64,000 nucleotides of DNA from Symsagittifera roscoffensis. Its lineage: Eukaryota > Xenacoelomorpha > Acoela > Convolutidae. Location: assembly GCF_963678635.1 (NCBI RefSeq), contig NC_087071.1, positions 14,982,864 to 15,046,863 on the forward strand. The letters are read 5' to 3'. Each line of letters starts with the position of its first letter. The first letter of the stretch is position 1. The notes beneath the pieces are model-generated. The model had not been told where the DNA came from and did not search any database. It saw only the letters and a program-made list of their open reading frames with translations. This document shows, piece by piece, positions 1-24,880 of the stretch. A program made the position numbers and the translations under genes.

Positions 1-2300
1 AAGGCGATCTAAGCGGATAAATAAGGAGGCGGGCGATTGCGGATGAAAAACTGAGGCGGACGAAAAAAGGCGGAGTAAAAAAGAAAAAGGACATGTTTTT
101 AACGTTTTGCTTGGTATAGCATTAGGAAACATTGCCAAACTAAAAAATGTTGATGATTACAAATGACTTAAGACAAAAAGCGGGTAAATGCGAATTAACA
201 AGAAAGCATTAAACAAAACTGAAGCAAAAAAAAAACGTTTTGAAGTCAATTCAGAAGCTTTAGGTAAATTAGGTAAAGATACAAGATACTGATCCTTTCA
301 ATTCCAGTTTTAGCCAATCGTTCAGCCCAAAATCACAAAAGTTTGAACCAATTTTGTTACTTGAATTGAGAAAAAACAGAAATAAAAAAAATTAAAACTT
401 CCAAAATATTTTGAACTTTTTTGTTTATTTTTTGTAACCTTCATTTAGAAAGTCTAGGAGGTTGATCGAAAATCCAATCATTCAGATATAATTCCAATGA
501 GAGTAATTCGAAAAAAAATCATTAGGAAATTAATCCGAAAGAGTTGAAGTCGACCGATCTCTGCCTAAAATGTACCAAAAATTTGGAATCCTACTTAAAC
601 TCATTTGCAATTAGTAAGGTAACAAAAGTAAATGCCGTGTCGTAAACGCGTGGAGCTAATACAGTTACCATAAGCAACCATGCACATTTTACTATTTGAC
701 CATTGTGCCCAAAGCTATTCACGGGAAAAAGTCTAGTACCCGATTGCAGTACCCTTGCTGTTCGCAAAGGTAAGAACCATAACCAACAGACAGGTGAAAC
801 TAAAATTTCAAGATTCTTTTACGGTGAACTTTTTCCTTAGAGCAAAACTTATTAACGAAAATTCATCAAATGGCATTTTTCCCCGGGAAAATCTAAGAAA
901 ACGAAGTCCAATTTGTTAAAAGTAATCAATCCTTTTTAAGCTCCATGTACTCCTTCATTAATCAAGAGCGAAAATTGCCTTCTTGTAGCAAAGGAAATTG
1001 AGTTGGACTGAAAAAGAAATCAAAACTCTAGCGTCAAAGATTAGATGATAAAATTTTTGATTAGTTTTCAGCTTTCAAATTTCGAAAAAAAACTATAAAA
1101 CTTTAAAGCTCTTTCATACACAAAAATTGTTTATGATTGACACTTTTTTATTGAAATAACCCATTCAGAGAAAACTGGAACACTTAATAATTTTTTTTCA
1201 TCTGTTAAATTTCAAATTTAAAATCCACTTTCGAAACTAGATGTCGTTCACGTTTTTTGTGACCTATACATTTTGGTAAGTGAAGAACTGAACTGAACTT
1301 AAGCATGAAGTAACTTAAGCTGAAGCAAATTATAAAACCAAAACGCGAAAAATCGAATTGAGCGTGAGCAAACAAAGTCTTTTCCCGGAGAAAGCAAAAC
1401 ATAGCGAACAGAAAATTAGAGAACAGTCAATTAACAGAAAGAAATACAAAAAAAAACAAAATGGCCTCAAAACTCTTTCAAATTTGAGAAAAATTTAAGA
1501 TAACCACTTTTGAAGTAAAATTAACCCAATTTGAGCAATCTGGAGTGTTACGTAGTTTTTATTCCGCTGGCAAATGTAAAAATTAAATCTACTTTGAAAA
1601 CTAGAAATTGATCACGTTTTTTAACGCAATTTCCACTATCGTAATTGGAAATCGAATTTTGCCGTTCTTTTTGTAAATGAGCTTGAATTGAACTAAAAAA
1701 GGACATATAGCTAAGGGCATTCAAAAATGCATTATATGTATAAATGCACTTCTGTAGTTATTAAAGCGTTTTCACTTTTCCTGAAAAAATATAACAACTT
1801 ATATGAGAGTATGAACAGAGTTGATGATGGTTTTTTATTTTCAAATTGATGGAATTTATTTTTTTCATGTTTCGACTTTCGTTGTCTCATTTTTTTCCAT
1901 AAAAAATGATGGAAAAAAATTTTTTTTTCATTTCGAATTGCGGATCCAATACTTAATCAGAATAAAGCTTTCTGAATTTCCACAAAGTGGCGCAAAAACA
2001 CAAACATTGCAGCTAGCGGAAAAAATAGAAACCACTAACTCAACTGAAAAAAAAAAACAATTGGAAAAATTAACACTTTCGTCTGGAAAGATGTTCAATT
2101 TGAGCAAACAGCAATGCCAAGAATGCAATCGACAGCATTTAAAAGATAATTTTTGGAAATTTACCGGCAACTAAGCACACCATGTTTGGGTAGACGCCAA
2201 TTCACCCGGAAACAATATTGTTGTTTCTGAGCTAAAAGGTTTTGAAACTTGAATATTTTTACGAACCCAGCCACCCCCTCCTTGGTCACCAGCAATAAAT
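1..2300. repeat. Segmental duplication, copy 1
   Basis: This stretch is nearly identical to 4614-7239, starting at the first base of the window, so the duplication may extend further left. Both copies share the start AAGGCGATCTAAGCGG and the end CACCAGCAATAAAT. Differences are scattered single bases and poly-A length changes, plus two insertions in the other copy. The small open frames inside (for example 1821-2174) are low-complexity, rich in F and K, resemble no family and are not called genes. Copies of a dispersed repeat lie inside at about 1130-1420 and 1495-1800. Confidence 0.93.
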
Positions 2301-4613
2301 GGGGTCCAATCGGCCAGAGGGGTCCAATCACAATAAACGAATTTTGAAAGGAAATTTGATCCAATCAATTGTCAAATTTTTCATATGAAGTATGTTTGCA
2401 CAACGTTGATGCTCGAAAAACCAATTCGTAAAAAATCACTGAATATCTGCGAAAGAGATTTCTTATGGATATTCATGAAAAAGCCATAAAAAAGTCGCGA
2501 TTGATGATGTGTCATAATCATTAGCTGAACAAGGTTAGAAACCTGTAAGGAATACCTTGAATCAGCGAGTCCCCTATGACAATATTAGAAATTTTGGCAA
2601 AATAGCTCTAGAAAATATAGGGAGTATATATATATATATAGATAAAATACATCTAGAAAATAAAGGAAATCATACCAATTGACTGAGGCGCGAAATCTTG
2701 CGCAGAATTAATAGTCAATTTGTACCACCTGCAATCAAAAACAAGGATAGCAGGCTACTGTGCAACTAGCACGGAATGTTCCGGCCATAGTCTTAAAAAC
2801 ACAACAAAAATTCAAGATTTTCTAGAACTTAAGCATATTCGACAGTCAAATAAAAAAGGCAAACTGAAAAAAAGCTTTTGTTGAAAAATTACTAGAAAAA
2901 GGAAAAAATGCATTAATTTGATTGAAATAAAGAAAAATATTTGAATGTTTTGGATTCCAAAAATGGCGCAAAACTAATTTAAGCCCTGGAAAAAATTTCA
3001 CGGCTTAAATTAAGCATAAATAAGCGATTTCAAGCCTGCTCGCTCACCTTATTCGCTCCAAAAATCAAAAAGTTTGAACGGGTTTTTCTCGCCGCTGAAT
3101 CACGCGCTTTAATATGGTATATCACTCGACACATCTCAATCATTATTTGCGGTACCTGATTTTGCGTGGAAAACAAAAAAAAAGAAAAAAATAGCCGAAT
3201 ACAAAGTTACTCCCATTTTCAATGGTCGGAACAACAAGATCCAGGACAGCGTCCTTGACAAAAATCATGTTCCGCAAAATCAGAGAAGTTGAAAACGCAA
3301 TTCAAGCCGCTAAATATTTACCACATCTATGCATTCCCACGACTTGATGCCACAAACATAGCAAGCAGCGGTAAATGCGGTCTTTATAGAATCCTTATGA
3401 GCTAATTTTAACCAAAATCTGCAATGAAAAGCGCTAGTTACAGTAGGAAGTGCTTGTATGATTGCTTTTAAAAAATTAAACAAAGAATTATCATGAAAAT
3501 TTAGGAAAGGAGTTATATCAACTTCAAACAGCCTAATTTTGAGAATGTTTATGATGCAGTTTTTATTTGTTCACAAGAATTTTTAATATTTACCTCTGGA
3601 TTTACAAAAAAATAAATCCAGCTGAAAACATCAATCCCCCAGTTAACTCATCAAAACATGTTTTCTTATTCTACAAGAATCTGTCTGGAGCTTCAAAAAA
3701 TCTAATAAAATTATAAAATTATACAAAGGAAAAAGCAGTAAATTCTTTTTTTTCAGCTGGTCCAAATGGGAGGAACCTCAAATTCAGATAGCCATCTGAA
3801 GAACTTGAGGTAACTAAAAATTTCGATTAGTTCAGAAAAAAAAACAGATTATAACACAGAGGCGAAGCTGAGCTTCGTACCATTAGCGATACAACAAGTA
3901 TATGAGCTTCGTACCATTAGCGATACAACAAGTATATGAGCTTCGTACCATTAGCAATACAACAAGTATATGACTAAAACAATATGACGGTGAAGCTGTT
4001 TTTTTTTTCATGATTAAATTTTTTTCCAGACAATCTTGATGGGTAGATTTTGAGCATTCGAATAAATGGAGCCAGAGTCTTAATAATCTTTTGAAAAAAC
4101 GAAAATTCCTAAAAAACAAAATATAAGATAGAAAAGCCGACAAACAATTAAAATTAAACCTGGCAACCAATAAGCACAAAATTAACCAAAAAGTACTGCT
4201 TATATGTTGTCCATGAGTGCTTCATACATAGCTAATGCAATACCCAAGTTGGCAACTAAGCCGACGTGTATCAATTTGTCTGGAAAATGTATCAAATTAT
4301 CTGCACTCAAAAGCATTTCTAACAAAAAATAACATGCCAAATAAGACAGTTGAACGTTTGAAATGCATCGGAACCAAACTTACGCAGCGGTAACAACCCA
4401 ACAAGGCAAATTGCGAGAAGACTAAGCAAATGCGTAATAAATCCAAGCTCATAAAATGACAGTTAAAAAATGATGAAAAGTTATGTGAAAATTGTATTAA
4501 AAATTTTTCACAAAAACGCTAAGAAAATTTCGAAAATTTTTAAAACTCAATTACTCCTACTAATCGCCTTCAAAATTTTAGGAAAAAGCTGAGCCTTTAA
4601 AAAGAGTCCGTGC
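2301..4613. other. Spacer between the duplicated segments, no gene seen
   Basis: AT-rich DNA without a convincing exon. It holds a short TA microsatellite near 2627-2641, the 34-bp triplicate at 3869-3970 and many homopolymer A/T runs. The 98-codon frame on the minus strand at 3883-4179 overlaps the tandem repeat and has no recognisable domain. Confidence 0.6.
3869..3970. repeat. 34-bp tandem repeat, three copies
   Basis: Three consecutive 34-bp units at 3869-3902, 3903-3936 and 3937-3970, with core GAGCTTCGTACCATTAGC. Units 1 and 2 are identical and unit 3 has one change. The unit is part of a dispersed repeat (GAGGCGAAGC...GATACAACA) with diverged relatives near 16213, 19150, 22180, 25508 and 30389, so it is a local expansion of an interspersed repeat. 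Confidence 0.9.
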
Positions 4614-7239
4614 AAGGCGATCTAAGCGGATAAATAAGGAGGCGGGCGATTGCGGATGAAAAACTGAGGCGGACGAAAAAAGGCGGAGTAAAAAAGAAAA
4701 AGGACATGTTTTTAACGTTTTGCTTGGTATAGCATTAGGAAACAATGCCAAACTAAAAAATGTTGATGATTACAAATGACTTAAGACAAAAAGCGGGTAA
4801 ATGCGAATTAACAAGAAAGCATTAAAAAAAACTGAAGCAAAAAAAAAACGTTTTGAAGTCAATTCAGAAGCTTTAGGTAAATTAGGTAAAGATTCAAGAT
4901 ACTGATCCTTTCAATTCCAGTTTTAGCCAATCGTTCAGCCCAAAATCACAAAAGTTTGAACCAATTTTGTTACTTGAATTGAGAAAAAACAGAAATAAAA
5001 AAAATTAAAACTTCCAAAATATTTTGAACTTTTTTGTTTATTTTTTGTAACCTTCATTTAGAAAGTCTAGGAGGTTGATCGAAAATCCAATCATTCAGAT
5101 ATAATTCCAATGAGAGTAATTCGAAAAAAATCATTAGGAAATTAATCCGAAAGAGTTGAAGTCGACCGATCTCTGCCTAAAATGTACCAAAAATTTGGAA
5201 TCCTACTTAAACTCATTTGCAATTAGTAAGGTAACAAAAGTAAATGCCGTGTCGTAAACGCGTGGAGCTAATACAGTTACCATAAGCAACCATGCACATT
5301 TTACTATTTGACCATTGTGCCCAAAGCTATTCACGGGAAAAAGTCTAGTACCCGATTGCAGTACCCTTGCTGTTCGCAAAGGTAAGAACCATAACCAACA
5401 GACAGGTGAAACTAAAATTTCAAGATTCTTTTACGGTGAACTTTTTCCTTAGAGCAAAACTTATTAATGAAAATTCATCAAATGGCATTTTTCCCCGGGA
5501 AAATCTAAGAAAACGAAGTCCAATTTGTTAAAAGTAATCAATCCTTTTTAAGCTCCATGTACTCCTTCATTAATCAAGAGCGAAAATTGCCTTCTTGTAG
5601 CAAAGGAAATTGAGTTGGACTGAAAAAGAAATCAAAACTCTAGCGTCAAAGATTAGATGATAAAATGAAGAAACAGTCAACAGACAGACGTTGGAAAAAT
5701 AAAAAAGGAGCTTGAAAAAAAATCGATTGGAAATTTTTGATTAGTTTTCAGCTTTCAAATTTCGAAAAAAAAACTATAAAACTTTAAAGCTCTTTCATAC
5801 ACAAAAATTGTTTATGATTGACACTTTTTTATTGAAATAACCCATTCAGAGAAAACTGGAACACTTAATAATTTTTTTTCATCTGTTAAATTTCAAATTT
5901 AAAATCCACTTTCGAAACTAGATGTCGTTCACGTTTTTTGTGACCTATACATTTTGGTAAGTGAAGAACTGAACTGAACTTAAGCATGAAGTAACTTAAG
6001 CTGAAGTAAATTATAAAACCAAAACGCGAAAAATCGAATTGAGCGTGAGCAAACAAAGTCTTTTCCCGGAGAAAGCAAAACATAGCGAACAGAAAATTAG
6101 AGAACAGTCAATTAACAGAAAGAAATACAAAAAAAAACAAAATGGCCTTCAAAACTCTTTCAAATTTGAGAAAAATTTAAGATAACCACTTTTGAAGTAA
6201 AATTAACCCAATTTGAGCAATCTGGAGTGTTACGTAGTTTTTATTCCGCTGGCAAATGTAAAAATTAAATCTACTTTGAAAACTAGAAATTGATCACGTT
6301 TTTTAACGCAATTTCCACTATCGTAATTGGAAATCGAATTTTGCCGTTCTTTTTGTAAATGAGCTTGAATTGAACTAAAAAAGGACATATAGCTAAGGGC
6401 ATTCAAAAATGCATTATATGTATAAATGCACTTCTGTAGTTATTAAAGCGTTTTCACTTTTCCTGAAAAAATATAACAACTTATATGAGAGTATGAACAG
6501 AGTTGATGATGGTTTTTTATTTTCAAATTGATGGAATTTATTTTTTTCATGTTTCGACTTTCGTTGTCTCATTTTTTTCCATAAAAAATGATGGAAATAA
6601 TTTTTTTTTTCATTTCGAATTGCGGATCCAATACTTAATCAGAATAAAGCTTTCTGAATTTCCACAAAGTGGCGCAAAAACACAAACATTGCAGCTAGCG
6701 GAAAAAATAGAAACCACTAACTCAACTGAAAAAAAAAACAATTGGAACAATTGGAAAAAAAACCACTAACTCAACTGAAAAAAAAACAATTGGAAAAAAA
6801 ACAATTGGAAAAAAAACAATTGGAAAAACAATTGGAAAAAAAAAAAACAATTGGAAAACAATTGGAAAACAATTGGAAAATGCGGATCCAATACTTAATC
6901 AGAATAAAGCTTTCTGAATTTCCACAAAGTGGCGCAAAAACACAAACATTGCAGCTAGCGGAAAAAATAGAAACCACTAACTCAACTGAAAAAAAAAAAA
7001 CAATTGGAACAATTGGAACGTCTGGAAAGATGTTCAATTTGAGCAAACAGCAATGCCAAGAATGCAATCGACAGCATTTAAAAGATAATTTTTGGAAATT
7101 TACCGGCAACTAAGCACACCATGTTTGGGTAGACGCCAATTCACCCGGAAACAATATTGTTGTTTCTGAGCTAAAAGGTTTTGAAACTTGAATATTTTTA
7201 CGAACCCAGCCACCCCCTCCTTGGTCACCAGCAATAAAT
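4614..7239. repeat. Segmental duplication, copy 2
   Basis: Second copy of the segment at 1-2300, in direct orientation. It is about 326 bp longer. There is an insertion of about 61 bp near 5667-5728 and a local expansion at about 6733-7005. Direct orientation and near identity point to a fairly recent duplication or to a long repeat family with two local members. Confidence 0.93.
6733..7005. repeat. CAATTGGAAAAA microsatellite plus internal duplication
   Basis: Many repeats of CAATTGGAAA(n) are followed by a second copy of a block of about 125 bp that starts TGCGGATCCAATACTT (first copy near 6622, second near 6882). The structure is absent from the other copy of the segment (around 2040-2090), so it arose after the duplication. 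The 123-codon K/E/L/Q-rich frame through it is a product of the repeat and not a gene. Confidence 0.85.
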
Positions 7240-9004
7240 AAGGATTCAGAAAATTTCAAAAAACAGCAAGTTCGACTAACAGAAAAACCAAGGGCAAATG
7301 AACAAAAAACAATTGGGAAACGCCAGTTGGACGAAAAAAAGTCATAATTTTAGCTATAAATGTTGAAAATCGAAACACATAGACCCCCTTTTACACTCCC
7401 CAGTCTGGGTACACACAAAAGGATAAAGCACACTTTTTAACACTGTAATTTTAGATGATTAAAACGATATAATGGAGCTCGAACACAATGGAGCCGAAAG
7501 ATCTTCTCAGTGAAAAAAAAACGACAAAATAATTAAAATAGAAATTGTATACAAGCCAGGTTGATAACTTACAAATTACAAAAAAAATTAGTATTTTAAA
7601 AATAACACGAGTTACCTAAACTACAAAAAAACTGTCAATATGGCAATTCAACCAACAAAAAATAATCAGAAGAGCAGAAAATTTTTGGTAGAGGAAAAAT
7701 TTATTGAGTTTGCAAACAGAAACGGGTCATGGTTCAATTTAAACTCAGCACTTTTGCGGCGAAAAAACGTTCAACAATTCACTAAACTGTCATGTTTTTC
7801 ACAGATATTCAAAATGTGAACCCTAATTGGCTAATTAAACGTCTGTTATTCGGAAATTATGATATGAGATATTCTCCTAGTTATTAAGCACAAAATACGA
7901 ATCAAAAACATGCATTTCACAAGCGTCTTTGTGCGAAACAAGTCAATTCTCAAGAATTTTCAAGAATCAACCTCGGCTGAAGAGATTCAGTAATCGCTAA
8001 TGGAAACGTTTACCTGTCTATGGGTGTGAGTTTGTGCCACTGTCCTGGATCTTCCATTGGGGTGGAGGCATTACTGCTGTGGGACTAAACAACATCTCAA
8101 TATTCACAGCATCCAAAACTTATACTGACCTGATCACATCATATCAGGGATTCGCAGGTTCAAATCTCATTAAAAATCACTGAATGAATCTTTTGATGAA
8201 CCGACAGTTTAAATAATATAGCTGCCTGAATAAGGCTTCAGTTCAGCTTAAATCAAATTTCAAGAACAAAAAATTCGAAGAAGGATTCTAGTTTCAAATC
8301 CAAGTTTTAAATTGTTATCTCTAAGTAATCGGTTGGGCTTTATTCAAAACATACACTCTTTTAAATAATACATGCTATATAATATTTTTGTGATACCTAT
8401 TTCTAATGCACAGTGCATTATAGCTAGCATCATTTGCTAAAAAATTTTGTACCGAGACACTTATTTTGCTAGCATTTAATTTGTTTTCTTTCAAAAGCAT
8501 TCGATTATATAAGCATTTGGTATATCTAAAATTTGATATATAATAGCATTTGACTTACAGTTTCTCCACTTGAATCTAAAACAAAAAATTAGAATATCCT
8601 CATCTTATTATTATGACATCCAAGAGGTGAGGAAGGAAATATGGTGCGGTGTCTCTTTTTTTTTCTTTCCAGTTGAATTGTGATTACCTCCCAGAAAGCT
8701 CATAGGGGGTGAAAGTGGTATCATATTAAAATTATTTCAGCTGAGATAATTTTTTTCGAATTTTGAACTTTACCGTCAATCAGAGTGGTGGGAACATTCA
8801 GTGCGAAGTGCACAGGAACTGGCTATCTTAATAGTTATTTTTTTAGTTCAATGGTTGTCTTAATATTTTAAAAGCGAGAAAACGTATAGTTCCAGATTGC
8901 AAGTACACTTGCTCTCACAAGTGAATTCACTTAAATTATATCCGCCAAAAGTGACCACTAAACCGAATCTTAAGAGTGTAATGAATGACATATTCTCTGC
9001 TCAC
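7240..9004. other. Non-coding DNA downstream of the last kinesin light chain exon found
   Basis: The C-terminal exons of the kinesin light chain gene would be expected here or further left, but no stretch reads as the final TPR or tail. A weak exon-like block at about 8013-8085 (minus strand, AG before and GTAAAC after) has the wrong phase for the preceding exon unless it ends the protein at once. A tRNA-like B box (GGTTCAAATCT) near 8158 hints at a SINE. Confidence 0.45.
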
Positions 9005-21377
<12,373 letters not shown>

Positions 21378-22764
21378 TTACATACACATCTGAAACTTAC
21401 AAGCATTACTATTCTACGTCGATATGACATTTTTGAAACTATTTAAACTGCAGTCGACGCTTTTCAAGTAGTTCGAACAATTTCGCTTCAACAGTCCAAA
21501 ATGATACTCATGAGGAAGTGTTTCAAAACTCGAAACTAAAAAATATTAACAATTAACAGTAAGATTCGGATCAAAAATTATCACTAGTTTTTAACCCAGC
21601 GAAACGTTCTTCGGTGTAGAAAACTAACATTTCTTCAATTACTTTCGATCCGTAAACAAAAGTTAGACAAAAAAAAACATTTTTTTCCCGTAATTAACCA
21701 ATAACAGCGGTCACAGAATTCTGTGCTAATTTCATGAAGACCGTTCACATAAAGCAAGATGCTAATCAGACCAATTTTCAAGATAATTTGCTCAAATTCA
21801 TAAGAAAGTGTCTCGCAATTGATGAGCGACAAAACTGCTGGTTTTCAAGAACCTACTCAGCACTGAAACAAATCACGAAGACAAACAAGCTTTTCTGGTC
21901 TATAGGCAAGTTGCACAAAAAAGATCTAATCACTGATATCAACTTCGAAAAAAAAAAGAAATTTGAGTTTTCTGATAGTGAAATTTGCTATCCACGAATT
22001 GCAAAATGAGCTTATTAAAATATTTAGCATGTAAGAAAACTTCAAAAAAATGTAGTTGTTCCAGTTCCGTATTTCACAGGATTATCTATCAAAATTTCCG
22101 CAATCGTTCAGTTCATTGAAGCAGCATAAAGATAAGATAAAAATCAAAATCGAGTTATAAGAGATAAACTATAAAAATACACTTAGAAGCAAAGCGGAGC
22201 TTCTCATTACTTGCGAAACAACGCAAGCACAGCATTTCAAGCTAGCGAATAGAAAACAGACGAAAATAACAAAAACGAAAAAATAAAAAAAAAATCAGAA
22301 AATACAACCACGCACCACTATTAAATAAGCTTTTAGTATTAAAACATACGAAACTTTGTCATAAAATAATTAGCAATGCAATTAAGTTTAAAACTTTGAA
22401 ATCTCGCAACAAAAACTATCAAAACTTTTCGAAACAAAAAATCAATCAGATTTTAATTTTAAAACGATATAAAATAAGGTAACTCAGTCAATAGAAAAAA
22501 AAACAAAGCAATTGAAGCCAAATAGAGCTTTCAAGTAAAAAAATGACAAAGGAGCAAACCGAGGAAAAGATACAACGTCAGAGCTATTAACTTTACTAAT
22601 TATAGGAGTAAATCAAAAACACATGCATCTGCGATGAAAGCTGAAAGCACAAGAAAATTCCCCGATGTTGCAACACCAATCCTACAAAACAAAAGTAGAC
22701 AAACGAAAGTCCCAAAATTCAATTGTTTTGGCGCACAATTTTCAAATTCATACATACTAATGAA

Positions 22765-22840
22765 AATTAAGGTCCATCCGGAAACTCGAACCCCAGACCG
22801 CAGGGTGTAACTTGCTACGGTTCACTAAAATAGCAACTTC
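22765..22840 (-). repeat. tRNA-like SINE head
   Basis: On the minus strand, GGTCTGGGGTTCGAGTTTCC contains a strong B box, with CCTGCGGT upstream. The flanks share AAGGTCC and AACTTCACAATTT with the copy at 20690-20870, so these are members of one SINE family. Confidence 0.5.
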
Positions 22841-23569
22841 ACAATTTCTAACAGATTTGTAAGAAAAGTGGTTAACAGGAAAAAGTGTAGTTCACAAAAA
22901 CAAGAAACTTGCTCTCGCAGGTGCAAATAAATAAAGTAAAAAAATCATTAAATCCCCTAATTTGATAATGCGCATGCGCGATTGGAAAAAAATTGGTGAA
23001 AAAGAGAGCCAATATCTTTCGGAATCAAATACAAAAATATACGGACTTAAGAATCTTTGAATTTATAAAACAATTCATGGTTGGCTCTTTTTTGACAAAA
23101 ATAACCCAATTTGAGAATTTACAATTTTGCTTTTCGATAGCGGAGTCAAATTTTGCTTTTCGAGCCAAACTGGAAAAAAGAGTAAATTTCAGCACGAACA
23201 GATTTCTAAAAAAATAAAACCGACCGAATCATTTGGGCACAAACAGTTTCCTGAAAAAATAAAATAAAAAGTGTATTAGAGTCTGAACTACGTCCATTGC
23301 ATTAATTGACTCTTAAAAATGGGAAAACTTCAGAATTAGCTTCAGTCGACCTTTTTTTTGGTTCACTATCTTTGACCTTGCTGTTCGGCATAACTGCCGT
23401 AAACTTAATATATTGCGATAAAACACAAAAAAATCGAACATAGCCAACTGACAGCTGGAAAGGACTAATAAACGCAAGTAATCAGAAAAACACTGACTTT
23501 GTTGAACATTCGAATTTCAAAGAAAAATCTGAACCTTCGAATTTCAAAGACAAAATAGATACCATTTAA

Positions 23570-23830
23570 GCTCCTTGAAGTTCTAGAATGATTTATGATT
23601 GGCATTAATTTATAATATTAACCCAACTTGAAAATACTGGATCAATAGATAAAATTTATAAACTTCTGGAAACCAAATTCCACTTTTGATAATAGAAATT
23701 GTTCACTTTTTTGCGCCATTTCCACGTTCACATTTTGAGAAAGCTATTTACGTAACTTTCAGCAGATGAATTTCAATTGAAGTCAAATAATGTATAAATA
23801 CCTAAGTGCGTTCATAAATGCATTAATATT
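23570..23830 (+). repeat. Dispersed repeat family copy
   Basis: Contains GATTTATGATTGGCA-like, AACCCAACTTGA, GGATCAATAGAT, CCACTTTTGATAATAGAA and TTTTTGCGCCATTTCCACG in the family order. The preceding CATAGCCAACTGACAGCTGG near 23440 matches the left flank of the 32101 copy. Confidence 0.6.
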
Positions 23831-23889
23831 TGCTTCTAATTTTTGACAACACAAAGAACCGCATATATTGGAAATAAGATCTCCATTCT

Positions 23890-24880
23890 TTGAGTGTACT
23901 CTGACAGCACCCAATTACAGGGTTGGTCATTTCAAATTTTGTAAAGTTTTTTATATTAAAGTATTTTGAAAAATCATAAAACTTTGTGAAGTTCTTTGAA
24001 AAATTTTAAAATTAGAAAAAAAGTCAGCTCTCGGAAACTAACAGCAATTAAGCAGTCGCTTCGCACGCAAGATTTGCAGCTCTTGAGGTTAATCTCACAG
24101 TACACAACTACAGCGTTGTAAACTTCAAATTTAAAAAAAAAACCATGAAAAACGTCATATCTCGAAAACTGCAAAAATTTGATAACTAAAATTTGGAAAG
24201 AAGATTTGCAACCCCTGAGACTACTATAGCAGCCCCAACTACAGGGTTAGGAATCTCAATATTTAAATAAATTTTCTGAAAATTTTTTGAAAAAAAAAAT
24301 CATAAAAAACGTCGTTTCTCGAAAACTACAAGGATTCGAGCAGTAACATTTGGAGGCAAAATTGTATCGCCTGGGAGTCCCCTTAAACAGCCTCACTATA
24401 GAGATGAGAACTTTAATTTTTGTGAAATTTTTTTCTGAGTTCTTGAATATTTTTTTAAAATTACCTAAAAAACGTCACATCTTAAAAACTAAGAGCAATT
24501 AAGCAGTCCCTTTCCGACACAAAATTTTCAATTTACAACACCTGAAAGTACCCACACAGAGCCTAACTACAAGGGTGGGAATTCCAAATCCTTTGATTTT
24601 TTTAAGTTTTCTGAAAAAAAAAAAAAAAATTATAAAACACTTGACATCTAGAAAGCTACAATGATTTGAGCAGCCATAATTAGAGGCAAGAATCGCAATC
24701 CTTGCGAGTACTCAGACAGCACCCCACTACAGAGTTGGGATTTTCAAATTTTGTGAATTACTTTTTAATTTGAGTTTTCTCATCATCAAAAATCATACAA
24801 AAATCGTCGTATCTCCTAAGCTAAAAAGATTTGGGCATTCATAATTGACAGCCCTGACAGCATCCCACTATTAGGTTGCT
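23890..24880. repeat. Diverged tandem array, about seven units of roughly 160 bp
   Basis: A marker block like ACAGCACCCAACTACAGGGT recurs near 23906, 24097, 24229, 24388, 24555, 24716 and 24856 (spacings about 132-191 bp). Each is followed by an A/T-rich part and a block like AAAACGTCGTATCTCGAAAACTA. Units are much diverged, so this is an old tandem repeat or minisatellite. No coding frame runs through the units. Confidence 0.75.

Noticed and set aside
1821-2174. 117-codon ORF shared by both segment copies
   Set aside because: Low complexity, no motif, and the frame is altered in the other copy.
6742-7113. 123-codon ORF rich in KQLEK
   Set aside because: Product of the CAATTGGAAAAA microsatellite and internal duplication; not open in the sister copy.
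8013-8085. Further kinesin light chain exon
   Set aside because: Phase does not fit the preceding exon without an immediate stop, and the sequence does not resemble the family.
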